The notes under the pieces were generated by a model. It was not told the origin of the DNA. It saw only the letters and a list, made by a program, of their open reading frames with translations, and did no database searches. A stretch of DNA of 64,000 bases from Gyrodactylus bullatarudis (lineage: Eukaryota > Platyhelminthes > Monogenea > Gyrodactylidea > Gyrodactylidae): assembly GCA_012064415.1 (NCBI GenBank), contig SSNU01000052.1, positions 436,403 to 500,402 on the forward strand. Reading direction: 5' to 3'. Below are positions 11,718 through 23,035 of this stretch, piece by piece. The position numbers were made by a program, and so were the translations under genes. Numbering within the stretch: the first letter of the stretch is position 1; each line of letters starts with the position of its first letter.

Positions 11718-11939
11718 TTATAAGGGGAGTATGGTGTTAAGCAAGATAGAAAACCCACTCCCTTGTCTGAGGTTATATCTTGATTGAGGTGTGGAAAGTC
11801 GTTTACTGTAAAGGGATGCTGCAGTTGCAATTCTTCGGAGCCATAATGGATACATATTTGCCATCTCTAAGAGTTTTTTGTAAGAATGAGGGTCAAGACA
11901 GGAGCGGAGATAAAGGTATTGAATCCTTTCCATCTTCTT
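11718..11939 (-). pseudogene. LINE reverse transcriptase C-terminal fragment
   Basis: About 70 codons reading M-E-R-I-Q-Y-L-Y-L..., then LDPHSYKKLLEMANMYPLW and RRIATAASLYSK match the C-terminal tail of the LINE proteins at 8316 and 15,962 (ERLQYRFLHFLYPTLDSYN... and WIRRIAFIVKTF). The upstream part is cut off where PLE2 begins at 11,948, so PLE2 appears to have inserted into this LINE. Confidence 0.7.
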
Positions 11940-11962
11940 CCATATTCATGAAGAAAGGCGAT

Positions 11963-12022
11963 GCCAAGTTTATTAAAGAATAGCGCTTTATTTCGTGGCA
12001 TACTCATCAGCTTTTACATGCC
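11963..12022 (-). ncRNA. Hammerhead ribozyme, PLE family 1, in PLE2
   Basis: Minus strand: AAAG-CTGATGAG-TATGCCA-C-GAAA, helix III of 3 bp (ATA/TAT), predicted cut after T, helix I AAAG/CTTT. GGCAT upstream is complementary to ATGCC of the loop. It lies downstream of the PLE2 endonuclease on the same strand. Confidence 0.85.
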
Positions 12023-12278
12023 AGATTTATATACAAAAAATTTTTCAATTAAGAAAGAATGAATCTGATTGGCCCTTCTTCTTGTTCACCTCCTCTGAGG
12101 TGAGTGTGTGTTCGGCAGTGGACATTACTCTATATTACTCGTTTCTGATATTATGTGTTCGTCTTTGTGTACATGTGATAAGGGATGATAAGTGACACCG
12201 TGCGTGGGTATTGTATTGGGATCTCACAGTATATTTTTATATATGAATAGATTCCTGGGGTCCTACATATTCGTGGAG

Positions 12279-13760
12279 TTAGTTTTGGGTGAAATATTTT
12301 GTTATCTTCTTTTGATCCTGATTACCTTCGGCCAGATTTCTTTTCCTCGGTGTGTTTCTGGTTTGGGGTTGAGAATTGATTTTGATATCTTTCTTTTCTT
12401 CATTCCTTTGCGTTGTTTTTATTGTTGCTCTGGGGAGGGTTAATGGTTTGACGGCTGATTTTTGTACACAGAGGTTTGGCTTTTCTTTTTCAATGAATAT
12501 AGCTTCTGCTGTCTTGAGAGCTGTTAAGTTTTTCCCTGGTTGCTTGTAAAGTTTAAAGGGGAAGCTTTTTCTTGACATGCTCTCAAATGTTCTCTTACTG
12601 AGGTTGTCCCAGTGTAAAGATGTTCGTTTATTCTTTCTTCGAGGCGTCGGTAAGTGTATCCTATATATTCTGAGTTACATAGGCATTTGAACTTGTACAC
12701 CACATGTGTTTGTTTTAGTGGGTCCAGTTTGTCTTTGGTTTGATTTGAGAAGATTTTCGCAGTTTTGAAATATACTCTCAAGGATCTGTCTGGAAATGTC
12801 TTGTCAAACCTTTCTTTGAGTTTTTTCCTGTAAATCGAGCTTGTTTGGTCTCCTTTAAACGGTAGATATAATCTTATTTCAGGTTTTTCTTCTTCCTTAT
12901 CTTGTGTTTGGTCGTTTGATTTTTCCACGACGTATCTGTGGTAGTGTTTTGCGTTCTCAATTGTTTGTCTAAGGTTTCCAGATTCCATCTTTTCCATGAA
13001 TGATTCGGCTAGCAGTGGACCTAGTGGGGATCCCATCGCTACACTGTCTTTCTGAATGTATAGTCTGTTATTGAACGAGAAAACTACGTTCTTACAGCAT
13101 AGATGAATAAGTCTTCTGAGAGTTGTGCTTCTTAGCGGGAAGTTGCATTTGGATTCTCTGACTTTCCAAATTATGTGCTCTATTGTTTCCTCAAGTGGAA
13201 TGTTTGTGAATAAGGATTCGATGTCTAAGGAGAGCATCACTGTGTCCTCGCAATTGGTATCTTTTATTTTCTCTATGAATTCGAAAGTGTCCTTGATACT
13301 GTGTTTGCTTCTTAGGATTGGTTTTAGTAGCTCACCTAGCCACTTGCAATTCCATGTGTTGCTGACTGACTCATGTCCAGAATTGGTCTGAATTTGATGG
13401 TCTCCGAGTCATCCTCTGGAGACATTTTGTGGACTTTTGGTTTTCTATAGAGACGATTTGGGTTGCTGTTTGTGACTCTTAGTTCTCTATATTTGTTTTC
13501 ATCTATTACTTTGTTTGATAGGAGTAGTTTGAGTTCTTCTTTGCATTTCTTTTCGATGTTTTTTGGGTTGTAGTCAATTGTTTTCTGTTTTGTTCGAGTA
13601 AATTTGGAGGTATCATTCAATATCTTCTCCATTTCTCGAATGTTTGTCGTCTTCTTGATTAGGGCGAGACAGGTACCTTTGTCTAAGCTTGTTACGATGA
13701 TGTCTTCTCTTCTTTTCAATCTGTTGATGTAACTCAGAATATATAGGATACACTTACTGA
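12279..13760 (-). pseudogene. PLE2 reverse transcriptase / GIY-YIG polyprotein, broken
   Basis: Three frames together make a Penelope-type protein. The N-terminal part has IVTSLDKGT, LYRKPKVHK and FRPILDMS. The next frame (from 13,350) has LSLDIESLFTNIP, the first catalytic Asp motif, and VAMGSPLGPLLAE. The reading frame then jumps from YHRYV straight into the connector, so the catalytic YVDD box and the following segment are deleted. The endonuclease shows VVYKFKCLCNSEYIGYTYRR and RLEERINEHL. The last frame (12,279-12,578) supplies a basic tail with AIFIEKEKPNL. Frameshifts lie near 13,370 and 12,560. The element could not move itself. Confidence 0.85.
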
Positions 13761-13878
13761 CGCCTCGAAGAAAGAATAAAAGAACACCCCAGAGCAACAA
13801 TAAAAACAACGCAAAGGAATGAAGAAAAGAAAGATATCAAAATCAATTCCCAACCCCAAACCAGAAACACATCGAAAT
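13728..13878 (+). repeat. Inverted copy of the PLE2 3' coding end, with internal deletion
   Basis: Bases 13,728-13,785 are the reverse complement of about 12,636-12,690, and 13,786-13,870 of 12,353-12,437. The piece between (12,441-12,632) is missing from the copy. The junction with the reverse transcriptase lies in a shared ATGTAACTCAG, a microhomology. Confidence 0.8.
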
Positions 13879-14448
13879 ATACATCGAAATTATTGTAAAA
13901 TAAACTATATCTGTAAAAAATACAATTTACAACAATACATGACTGAATCAATAGTGTAGAACTTTGTATTTCAATTAAGCTTCAAGTGTCAATCAATTCT
14001 GAATACAACAGATTTTTTAATATAGATGTTGTAGCTAATTCGTACTGAATAGCTAATTCATACTTAAGTTCGTATTAGCTAAGGATTTTTAGCTAAAACG
14101 TACTGAAAGGGCAAAGGGGAATACACCGCATATATCTGGTGTATGTTAAACAATTTCAGTACCTTTTAGCTAAACTACTCATAGCTAATTCTCACTGAAA
14201 AGTTCATTAATTTCTTTAACCCTTAAATGCTCTGAGTAAATCCTATAAACCTTGGTAAATACTTCGTTAGCCCCTCATTTGAAAGGGAATAAGCTAAGAA
14301 AGAAGCTATATCAATTGCTAGAAACGCACTATATTCTGTCCAAGATATTTTTTTAAGAAATAATGTTTTCAAAATATCCTAATTTTGCGGATTTATTTTT
14401 TCAAATAGTAAAAATTTATTTATTCAAAATTGGTTTAAAAATAATCTA

Positions 14449-15360
14449 TTAATTTTTGAATGAAAAATTGAAACAAGTTTTAAATCCAATTCTCTTTGTT
14501 TTTACAATTCCTGCCTGGATGGCATTTGGAATTACATAGCAAATTATTTCGGCCATCCATTTTCGAATCATATTTTCGACATCTTGGTTTGCTCTCTCTA
14601 CAGAGCCCTGGCTTTGGCTATGTCTGGGCCTTGGATGTACCATTTTTGTGCCAGGATAATCTTCTAGAAGTTTTAGAAGAACTGCATTCTTGAATTCTCT
14701 CCCGTTGTCAGTGTGTAATAACTTGGGATTTCCAAAATCTCTGAATATGCATTTGATTTCACAAGCTATAGTCTCGGCCATTTTATTTTCGAGAGGTCTA
14801 AGCAAAACATATTTCGTAAAGTGATCTTGGTAGACCATTAAAAATTTATACTCTCCATCCGGGGAAGACTGGTAATCGATTAAGTCAACTTGGACCCTTG
14901 AGTTAAATGAGCTGATCACTATGGGCTTAGTCACAATTCCTTTTTTTGGTATCGATTCATTCTTGACACAAGCTAGACATAATGATTTGAATAAAGCGAT
15001 CTGATTTTGGGTAATATTATTATAAAACTTGACAACCTCCTTTTTAGTTGAAATGTGACCTCCATGCCCAACTGCTATATGACACGCGCTTAAAGCATCA
15101 AAAATTTCAGATTCACGAACCAGATATCGTTTGTCGGAATCATTTTCTCCTTTTGAAAAAATCCTCTCTTTCCTGTTTACAATTTCAACACCGAAGTCCT
15201 TTTTTAATTTGTAAATGTTGGAATCTTTTGTGTAATCAATTTTATCTGCTTTGAGTTTAACGAGTAATTCCTCATACTTTTCGTCCGTGAGAAACTTTGT
15301 GTTATTATTATTTTGTTTCGAGAAAATCTCGTAGAATTGACGTCTAGTCTCCTCAGTCAT
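14449..15360 (-). pseudogene. Integrase-core protein (KRBA2/Ginger-like), probably C-terminally truncated
   Basis: The open frame of 303 codons has an integrase-type H-x-GHGG-H-x-x-K zinc region followed by C-x-x-C (about residues 94-131), then a DDE core with VQVDLIDYQSS (first Asp), LHTDNGREFKN (second Asp) and HSQSQGSVERANQDVE (Glu). This arrangement matches retroviral-type integrases domesticated as KRBA2 or carried by Ginger-like DNA transposons. Family resemblance stops after RKWMAE; the last 30 or so residues are encoded partly by the inverted arm and look unrelated. The core itself is unbroken. It could be a recently truncated transposase or the remnant of a larger element. Confidence 0.75.
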
Positions 15361-15739
15361 AGCTAGAATGAAAGGTTTGATTCATACTTTCCAAAGGTAC
15401 ACTTGATTGACCAATGAGGAAGATTCTTAAATCATAAACAACCCAAATCTGACACATCATGAAAGAACATCTGCCTTTATTGAGTAAAATGTTTAATCAA
15501 AATTGTTTATTAAAATAAAAGGGGTCTTTACTTAAATATTACGAGAGATAAAATTTATTTAGTAAATAAAAAAAATTTATTAGAGATAATGAATTTTAAA
15601 AATTTAATTTTTATAAAGAAACTATAGAGCTTTTCAACTATCGAGAATATTATTTTAAATGAGAAGTTTGAAAACATCATTTCTTCAAAAACCAAAGAGA
15701 ATTGGATTTGAAACTTGTTTCAATTTTTCATTCAAAATT

Positions 15740-16858
15740 TTTTTTTTGTTAGAAAGTATGATTTTATTGATTTATAAAAGATAAAATAAATAAATATAAA
15801 TACAAATATATATACACAGCATCTCTGGATATAATATGGCGGTTCGATAAAAAAAATTAAAAAAAAATAATAATTTGATTAATCTATGTTCATGAAATAT
15901 GTGTAATGAGTATTGTAGAAATATATAAACCTTTCAAGAAATTTCATTAAACATTCTGGGATTAATGAAGATTAGCATAGAGGAGACTCTTAGAATAATC
16001 AAGTTTGGACCTAATGTGTGACATTATAGTTTTAATATTAGTTAGGTCGTGACAGTCTGATATTTTATATTTTTTATCAATCATATTATATGATGATAGT
16101 AAATAGTGATTTGAAAAAGAGGGGTTTCTGAGGTTATATGAGTTTTCAAATAAGTTAACAGATTTAGCAAATGATTTAACAATAATAGCATATCTTCTAA
16201 CCCAGAGAGGGTTGAGCCCAGAGACTAATATGCGAGAATTATAAGATTCTAAATCAGGATATAAGAAATAGAGGAATCTAGATTGAATATGCTCAATTTC
16301 GAGAGATTTTTCAAAAGTTAGTGAGGGAACAAGGGGAGAGATATAATCGAGGTTATTTAAGACTAAAGCTTTGAAAGCCTTAAGCCTTAAATTAACGGAC
16401 CTAGAGAATTTTAGAATTGAGAAAATAGTGGATTTTATTTTAGGGAGATTAGAGAGAGGGTCAATTTTAAGTCCATCAGAGATACTGAAACCCAGGTCCA
16501 AAGTTAAGGAGACAATTTCTCCAGGAAGTAGAAGAGATTCCGAGAGGGTTGCAGGGAGACCAGCTGGGAGTAACAATTTACATTTATCTCTATTAATATA
16601 GAGCCCCATGGCCTCAAGGGAACCTTTAAGAAGACAGAAGTTGTGATTTATTTTCAATATATCAAGGGAATTTTTCACCTTGAAGACGAATTTGAAATCG
16701 TCAGCAAATTTAAGGAGAACACCCTCAATGTTCTCCAGGAGCTGAATATCAGCGAAGCAAATGTTAAAGAGAAGTGGACCGATTATTGAACCCTGGGGAA
16801 CACCCGAGTTGATTGATTCAAGTTTACTAGTGGTGGAGTTAAAGGAAACAAACATTAT
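15740..16858 (-). mobile_element. 5'-truncated LINE in the right arm of the integrase element
   Basis: The minus strand carries a reverse transcriptase C-terminal half with intact stop, a 3' untranslated part of about 220 bp, and an A run (T run at 15,740-15,749). It sits exactly between two blocks of the inverted arm, so it inserted after the arms formed. Confidence 0.7.
15962..16855 (-). pseudogene. LINE reverse transcriptase, C-terminal half, frame open
   Basis: An unbroken frame of 297 codons starts inside the palm: SGVPQGSIIGPLLFNICFAD, FADDFKFVFKV (catalytic box FADD), GLYINRDKCKLL and a long thumb/connector ending NLH-stop. The family usually also has an N-terminal endonuclease and the first catalytic Asp, both missing through 5' truncation. 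The open frame suggests a fairly recent insertion. It is related to, but clearly different from, the LINE at 8316-9478. Confidence 0.85.
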
Positions 16859-17319
16859 TTCATAAAAAAAATATCTTGGACAGAATATAGTGCGTTTCTA
16901 GCCCTTTGCCCTTTCAGTACGTTTTAGCTAAAAATCCTTAGCTAATACGAACTTAAGTATGAATTAGCTATTCTGTACGAATTATCTACAACATAGACAA
17001 ATCATCAGTATAGATTTTGTAAATTTTCTCTTTCACCTTCTTAGTATACCAATACATCAAGAAACAATTAAAGATTATTTCTAAATCAAACAATATTGGG
17101 TCAATATTGGAAGTCTCTTTCTAATTGATGGAATTTAAATCTCTTGAGTAAATATAAATTGTAGAGTCAATATATTGATTTGTGAAATGTGACTTACAAA
17201 ACAAATTATGCCATACTTTATAACTGTAGTCCGGGATTAAAGTTGGTTGATATGCAGTTGGGAATCTATGATTTTTACAGAAATCTCGATTTTTTCATCA
17301 AGTATTCGAAATTTTTAAA

Positions 17320-17492
17320 TTTCTCCCAAGCAACAAAAAAGAAGAGGGAAACAGAGGAAAAAAACACCACCCGGCACTCAGACATTAGATTATTCATATA
17401 AATATAACAAGTCGGTGTTTGGTCCGAAGAGAACCGAAGAAAAGCTTCGTTTGTTCTTAACCCCAACATGACTCTCAGTAAGCAACCTCAGT
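17320..17492 (+). mobile_element. 173-bp hammerhead element (family 2 copy 4) with 10-bp duplication
   Basis: AATTTTTAAA flanks both ends (17,310-17,319 and 17,493-17,502), and removing the insert restores the MITE sequence. The hammerhead core is mutated (CCGAAGAG in place of CTGAAGAG). A start-like ATGACT lies downstream at 17,468. GTCGGT upstream is complementary to loop-II ACCGA. Confidence 0.75.
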
Positions 17493-17639
17493 AATTTTTA
17501 AAGTTTTTTTGGGATCCTACTCATGTTGCCCACTTTTACCAGCTGAAGAAAAAAATTAAAAAATATATTGATGTGAGAGAGGTATTGGTTGATCTCTGAT
17601 TTGATCTGAGCAATGGAGTAATTCATGAAGAAAGGCGAT

Positions 17640-17701
17640 GCCAGGTTGTTTGAAAGAATAGCGCTTTATTTCGTGACATACTCATCAGCTTTTACATGCC
17701 A
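17640..17701 (-). ncRNA. Hammerhead ribozyme, PLE family 1 (left arm)
   Basis: Same core as the copy at 18,147 on the other strand, except TATGTCA in loop II (one base change). Helix I AAAG/CTTT and helix III ATA/TAT are intact. Confidence 0.82.
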
Positions 17702-18146
17702 GATTTATATACATAAAAATACAAAAATGATAAGGTTTAATCTGATTGGCCCTTCTTCTTTTCCACCTCCTCAGAGGTGGGTGCGTGTGTGCAACTGTAT
17801 TACTTTCCATGTAATACTATGGGTTTGAGGTTTTTTGTGTGTAGAACATATATTATTGTTGTGGGGTATTTAGTTCTAATACACGAACAATGAACTAAAA
17901 CAACTGTAATTATATATCATAGACTTACCTACAAAATACCCTCACACAATGTACAAATACACCCCACTCACTGTCCCTCGCCCCACAACAATAATATATG
18001 TTCTACACACAAAAAAACCTCAAACCCATAGTATTACATGGAAAGTAATACAGTTGCACACACGCACCCACCTCTGAGGAGGTGGAAAAGAAGAAGGGCC
18101 AATCAGATTAAACCTTATCATTTTTGTATTTTTATGTATATAAATC

Positions 18147-18214
18147 TGGCATGTAAAAGCTGATGAGTATGCCACGAAATAAAGCGCTATTCTTTCAAAC
18201 AACCTGGCATCGCC
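18147..18214 (+). ncRNA. Hammerhead ribozyme, PLE family 1 (right arm)
   Basis: CTGATGAG at 18,160-18,167, GAAA at 18,176-18,179, helix III 18,179-18,181 with 18,188-18,190, predicted cut after 18,191, helix I 18,156-18,159 with 18,192-18,195. GGCAT (18,148-18,152) is complementary to ATGCC (18,169-18,173). Confidence 0.85.
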
Positions 18215-18572
18215 TTTCTTCATAAAAAATATATATTTTTCCACATTTTTCATGAGTTATCAAAATTTTATTGATTTTCAAGTAGTGAAAGTGATAAAAA
18301 AATCATAATTCAGCTCCCAAACGTTAATGAGGTCAACCTCCAACTTAAAAAAAAATAAGTTCGAAAAAATGGGATTTTGGCGCCAAATTAAAATTTGAAA
18401 AATGGCCATATTTTTCATAAAATAAATTTATTTTTAGAATCTTTTTCTTCAACTAGTAAAAGTGGGCAACATGAGTAGAATCCCAAAAAATCTTTAAATA
18501 ATTCGAATTCTTGATGAAAATATCGAGATTTCTGTAAAAATTATAGATTCCCAAGTTCATATCAATTGGCTT

Positions 18573-21500
18573 CATGTCTGAAAAAGCTTGCAAAATACAA
18601 CAACACTTATCATCATTGTGCTGATAGATTTGGGAAAATGAATAAAGATTTTTTTCAAATTTGAAATTCATGATTTTGAGTTGAATAGAAATCATTAAAT
18701 CTTTATATCAACTAACTATGGATTTCAAAAGTTTTTTGTATTAAATGTGTCCTTTTGCACAGTTATTTCTCATACAGTGAGGTAGATCCTCTCTGACTCT
18801 ATAGTTAAAGGCTGTGGGATATTCAAATTAAGATGATTTCTCTCAATCCAGAATAAAATTTATATTCAATTTTTAAGATAAATTTTTGAAATAACAATAA
18901 CAATCTTAGAAGGTTTATTTTATGACATGAAGAGAGCTTAGTAAAAAATATGTAATGAATAAGACCGCACACTGTAATATGGTCTGGGAGAATAGAAGCC
19001 TAATTCTAAAAGGAAACCTTTTATTGAGTTTAAAATTAAATTTTCGAATTATCTAAACACTTCAAGTTAATTCGAGAATCATTCCTGTGTTTAATTAAAT
19101 TTAATTTTCCATATCCTTGATCAGTGATCACAAAAATTTTAGCCAAGTTCGCATTTAAGCCAGATTAATTCATCTTTTTTGGAAAATGTCCGGATTCATC
19201 ACAATTTTCAAGAAAATAGATCATAGATAATCATTTATTTATAAATTTTAAATATTATTATCTTGCGCAATAATAATTTGATCATAAATAGAATATTCTT
19301 ATTCAAATGAAAATTTCTACACTCTCCCATTTTCCTAACAGGATTCCATGTGTCAAACATTAATTTTATTTGGTGAATTATTCATGATCGAGTGTCATGT
19401 GATTCCTTCTTTTATATTTAATACAATGTACAATGTAATACATGCGAGGGAAAGCGAGTACTCATCTTTTATGATTAAATTTGATCTGAAATCATTGGAT
19501 ATTATTTCTTTTATTCAAAGAAAGCTCAGCTATTCCTATACACTTCTTCGTTGTGAACTCTAACTTCATAATCAAGTCCTCTTAACAAGATTTCGAATTT
19601 CCTCCGGTCCCCATTAAACAATGTTTTAAGTTAGACAAAAAGTTAGACTTATATAAAGATAATATTTATTAACTACAATAGCATATAAACCTAATTGACA
19701 TGAAGATGAGAATTTCCTATTTTTACAAAAAACTCAATGTTTTTATCCAGAAAGTCAGGAAAAAATTTATTTTTTGGATTCCACTATGAAATGAGCTGAT
19801 TAGTTCCTAATACAAAATTAAATTTCCGAAAAAAATTTTATCTGACCAAAATTGAGCCGTTTTTTGAATTTCGGAAATGTTTCAAATTTCCACTTTTTCA
19901 ACTTTCAAATCCAAAATTTTTATCGATTTCAAAGATTTGAAGCAGTTAAATATTGATATTTAGGATAAAAATTAGACGAAGATTTCGTTAATTTTTTTTA
20001 AGAAAAGCGGTACTCTATTATTCAGAAGTTTAGTTTAACTCTGAATTATTAGATCTATTACTAAAATTTTCCCTTCAATTTATTCATTCAAGAGTAACAT
20101 CCAATAGAAATTTATTAAATCTAAAAAGTATCACAGAATTTATCCGCTAGATTTCTTAAAGTCAATTTACCAGATTAATTCATAGGTTCAAAAGAATAGG
20201 GATTGAACAAATAATGGATTACCGACATCTTATGTTACTTTCCACTTACATAAATCCTTATGTTAATCAATGATGTTGAGTTAATACTTTATTTCGGGTA
20301 TTTATGTATTTATTAACTTGCTCATGACGTTTGATTGATAGTCACATTTTCTGAATTATCTATGGAGAATTTTGAATCAAACGTAACCAAAATCATACAT
20401 AATGAATTGACTATAATTATAATTATAGTCAACGTTATAACGTTGTTCACATTCTATCTGATTATGTCGTCTTCTGGCTTGGTTAGATCTGTCTGTAGAA
20501 AAAAACGAAGAGGGTTTAGTACTTAACCGTAACTAAATATTATGAATTTTATAATAATCAGAATTATTAGAGTAATAACACTAAACTTCCTTAAAAAATA
20601 TGAGAGTTAAAGTAAAAGTATGAAATTCATATATTTTTGGAAATTAGGTGTTATCTATTTGGCCATAAATGAGTTATTTTTCATCATAATCTATTGTTAA
20701 GCCAGCTTTTATTTGATTTGCTTTAGTTAATGTAATTTCATCCAATCATCATAAAATTACCATTATTCGATGCAGATTTAAAAATTATCTAGTTTCAAGC
20801 TGAAATATTTTTCATTAAAATATATGAAGGTTTAAAGAGTTTTAGTAGAAAGTTTTATATTCAAGTTATTATTTCAGTTTTTACATTCCAGACTATTTTT
20901 GGATGACGTCATTCATATCAGGTCTCATCTTTGAACCTTCGTATGCAGCATTTTTTTCTCACATGCTTTATTTCAATCCCACGTTATTCAGAATTCGTTA
21001 AAATGGATCGTATCTTCCGATGTGCTAATGATAAAAACAAATTTTGCTATATATGTGGATATTATTTTTGTCTTAAATATATAAGACAATTAAGCTTCCA
21101 AGAGTCAAATAAATTCGAAAATATTCAAGCTTTAGTTAGTTGGTAAAGAATAGTGAAAAATCTCTGGTTTTTTCTCGCCAGTTGACTGTCCAATCTAACC
21201 GATTCAAAAATTATTTATCGGAAAAAGCTCTTTTTTGTATTCATCAGCTGATTTTGAATAAACTGAAATAAAAAAGGAATGAAAATGCTAGCTAATAAGG
21301 AAATAAGGTGTATCTCAAATTTTTCGAAATTCAAATGCTAAATTCTGTGAAAGGCGAGAAAAAAATTAACTACACTTAAGCTGGTTGGATCAATATTTAA
21401 AGTAAGGATTGTTCTTAATTAATTAATTTTCGAAGAAACTATGATATAATCAAATTTGATGTTATTAATCCTCAAGATTAGTTAGAAATTCAAATCACTC

Positions 21501-22230
21501 GGATTTATCTCTCAAAATTTAAATTAAAAATATTTAATAAAGTTTTTGATTAGAACATATCAGTCGTTTATTTAAGTTTATATAGTTTCACGAGTTTTTC
21601 TTATCAAATCAGTTGATTTTTATTCTCAGAACGAAGATATTTACCTAATTTTCTTAACAAGAATCATCTTATTTTATATCACATTATTACGTGTATATAA
21701 CGTTATAACTCGGTATAGATTTTTTACTCTGATCAGCACAAGAAGGAATCAGAAGCCGACGATAATTTTTTTTCAGTACAAAAAATTAATTTTGTATGGA
21801 ATGAAATGAATATGCAAAATACCTCATTCGATTTAGCAGAGGAACGCCTAAATCAAATATATAGTTATTTTGATAAAATTCGATTCATTCATAGATACAG
21901 TTTTACAACTATCATAAAATCTTAAATTGTCAAAATAAAGTTTTCACTTAACTAATTACTCTTCTATGTCTGTTATGTTTTGAGATTTTTTCACTGTAAA
22001 AAATATAATACATTTAACATTAATTTGACGTTAAAATCTGATTTAAAGAGATCATATCATGTCCAATAATTTGCATTTAATCATTTCTATAGTAGTAAAA
22101 TCCATTGAAAAATAACTTGACATTTTCAATTAAAATTTTAGATTCAATAGGAATATTTTCTTCTCTTACTTTTTATCAAATGAGAGCAAAAATTCGAAAA
22201 GTTGAAAATGATTTCTTACTCTAATAAGTA
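18573..22230. other. Gene-free stretch with a half MITE
   Basis: Bases 19,688-19,990 are the left half of an M3 MITE (start AACCTAATTGACATGAAGAT after TA). A short frame at 20,335-20,526 resembles, at DNA level, 32,950-33,050 (shared GTTGTTCxC, TCTGGCTTG), so it is a dispersed repeat and not a gene. Bases 22,060-22,230 pair with the repeat at 10,570-10,860. Nothing else is recognised. Confidence 0.5.
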
Positions 22231-22846
22231 AAGCTAATTGAAGTTAGGAATCTATGATTTTTACAGCAATCTCGATAATTTCATCAAGATTTCGAATTTG
22301 TTAAAGATTTTTTGGGATCCTACTCATGTTGCCCACTTTTACCAGTTAAATATGACGCCAAAGTCCAATTTTTTTGGAGGTTGATCAAAAGAGGTTTTGC
22401 AGGATCAAGATTAGACAAGAAAATCAATTCAACTGAATCTTATCTGATGAATAACCTCATTATCGTTTGGGAGCTGAATTTCGATTTTTTGATTATTTTT
22501 ACTACTTGAAAATCAAAATCTCTCGAAATCTGTCTGTAATTTGACGGTGCTAGTCAGCTTTCTTGTCTAATCTTGAATGACCTCTTTTGATCAACCTCCA
22601 ATTTTGACATTGAATAAAATTTTCGGTTCAAACTTGAAAAAAATGGAATTTTGGCGCCAAATAGGAATTTGAAAAATGACCATATTTTTCATGAAAATAA
22701 TTTTATTTCAGAACTTTTTTCTTTAATTGGTAAAAGTGGGCAACATGAGTAAGATCCCAAAAAATCTTTAACAAATTTCAATGCTTGATGAAAATATCGA
22801 GATTTCTGTAAAAATCATAAATTTCTAACTTCATATCAACCAACTT
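22231..22846. mobile_element. MITE family M1, complete, 616 bp
   Basis: TA borders at 22,229-22,230 and 22,847-22,848. Ends AAGCTAATTGAAGTTAGGAA and rc AAGTTGGTTGATATGAAGTT are inverted repeats; pairing extends about 130 bp to the CATGTTGCCCACTTTTACCAG block. The related sequence at 10,570-10,860 is uninterrupted at this point, which supports insertion at TA. No protein-coding sequence. Confidence 0.88.
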
Positions 22847-23035
22847 TATGATAGAAATCTTTCAAATTCTATTAGATATACACTGTACGGAATTTCTCTG
22901 TTTTTATTCGAAGTGAAGTAGAAATAAATTCCTACTCACGATGTCTCATGATTGGTTAAGGTGAAAGATAAAAATACAGGATATATTATGCTCGTAAAGA
23001 AAGAAGGAGGAACAGATATCTCAACTTGAAGAACG

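Larger units (their letters stand above)
11948..13880 (-). mobile_element. Penelope-like element 2 (PLE2), with inverted 3' copy at its 5' end
   Basis: Minus-strand order: partial reverse transcriptase (from about 13,733), GIY-YIG endonuclease, C-terminal tail, then a pseudo-LTR with a hammerhead ribozyme ending at the sequence CATGAAGAAAGGCG (11,948). The 5' end does not continue into more RT but into an inverted copy of the element's own 3' coding part (13,728-13,878). The same pseudo-LTR recurs twice at 17,569-18,223. Confidence 0.8.
14025..16994. mobile_element. Integrase element with long interrupted inverted arms
   Basis: The outer arms 14,025-14,117 and 16,901-16,994 are reverse complements; so are 14,318-14,372 and about 16,850-16,902, and 14,456-14,500 and 15,693-15,739. 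The left arm therefore spans about 480 bp. The right arm lacks the 200 bp between its first two blocks and has a LINE where the left arm has an 85-bp spacer. An integrase frame lies between the arms. No clean target duplication was found. Confidence 0.65.
17569..18223. mobile_element. Inverted pair of PLE pseudo-LTRs, 655 bp, 11-bp duplication
   Basis: Two arms of about 245 bp (17,625-17,868 and 17,980-18,223) are nearly perfect reverse complements, with about 110 bp between them. AAAAAATATAT flanks the insert (17,558-17,568 and 18,224-18,234). The arms match the pseudo-LTR of PLE2 from CATGAAGAAAGGCG inward. Each arm has a hammerhead pointing inward-to-outward on opposite strands. No PLE protein sequence is left. 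The very low divergence between arms means recent formation or gene conversion. Confidence 0.85.
17240..18572. mobile_element. MITE family M1 carrying two later insertions
   Basis: The left end AAGTTGGTTGATATGCAGTT follows TA (17,238-17,239). The right end (rc AAGCCAATTGATATGAACTT) is at 18,572. The arms pair through the shared GGGAATCTATGATTTTTAC block and the CATGTTGCCCACTTTTACCAG block. Two PLE-type elements interrupt it, at 17,320-17,492 and 17,569-18,223, each with its own target duplication. Confidence 0.8.

Noticed and set aside
12192..12443. 83-codon plus-strand frame
   Set aside because: It is antisense to the PLE2 C-terminal region and has no features of its own.
17625..18253. Two almost identical 67-77 residue frames on opposite strands
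   Set aside because: They are products of the inverted pseudo-LTR pair and read straight through the hammerhead ribozymes; not genes.
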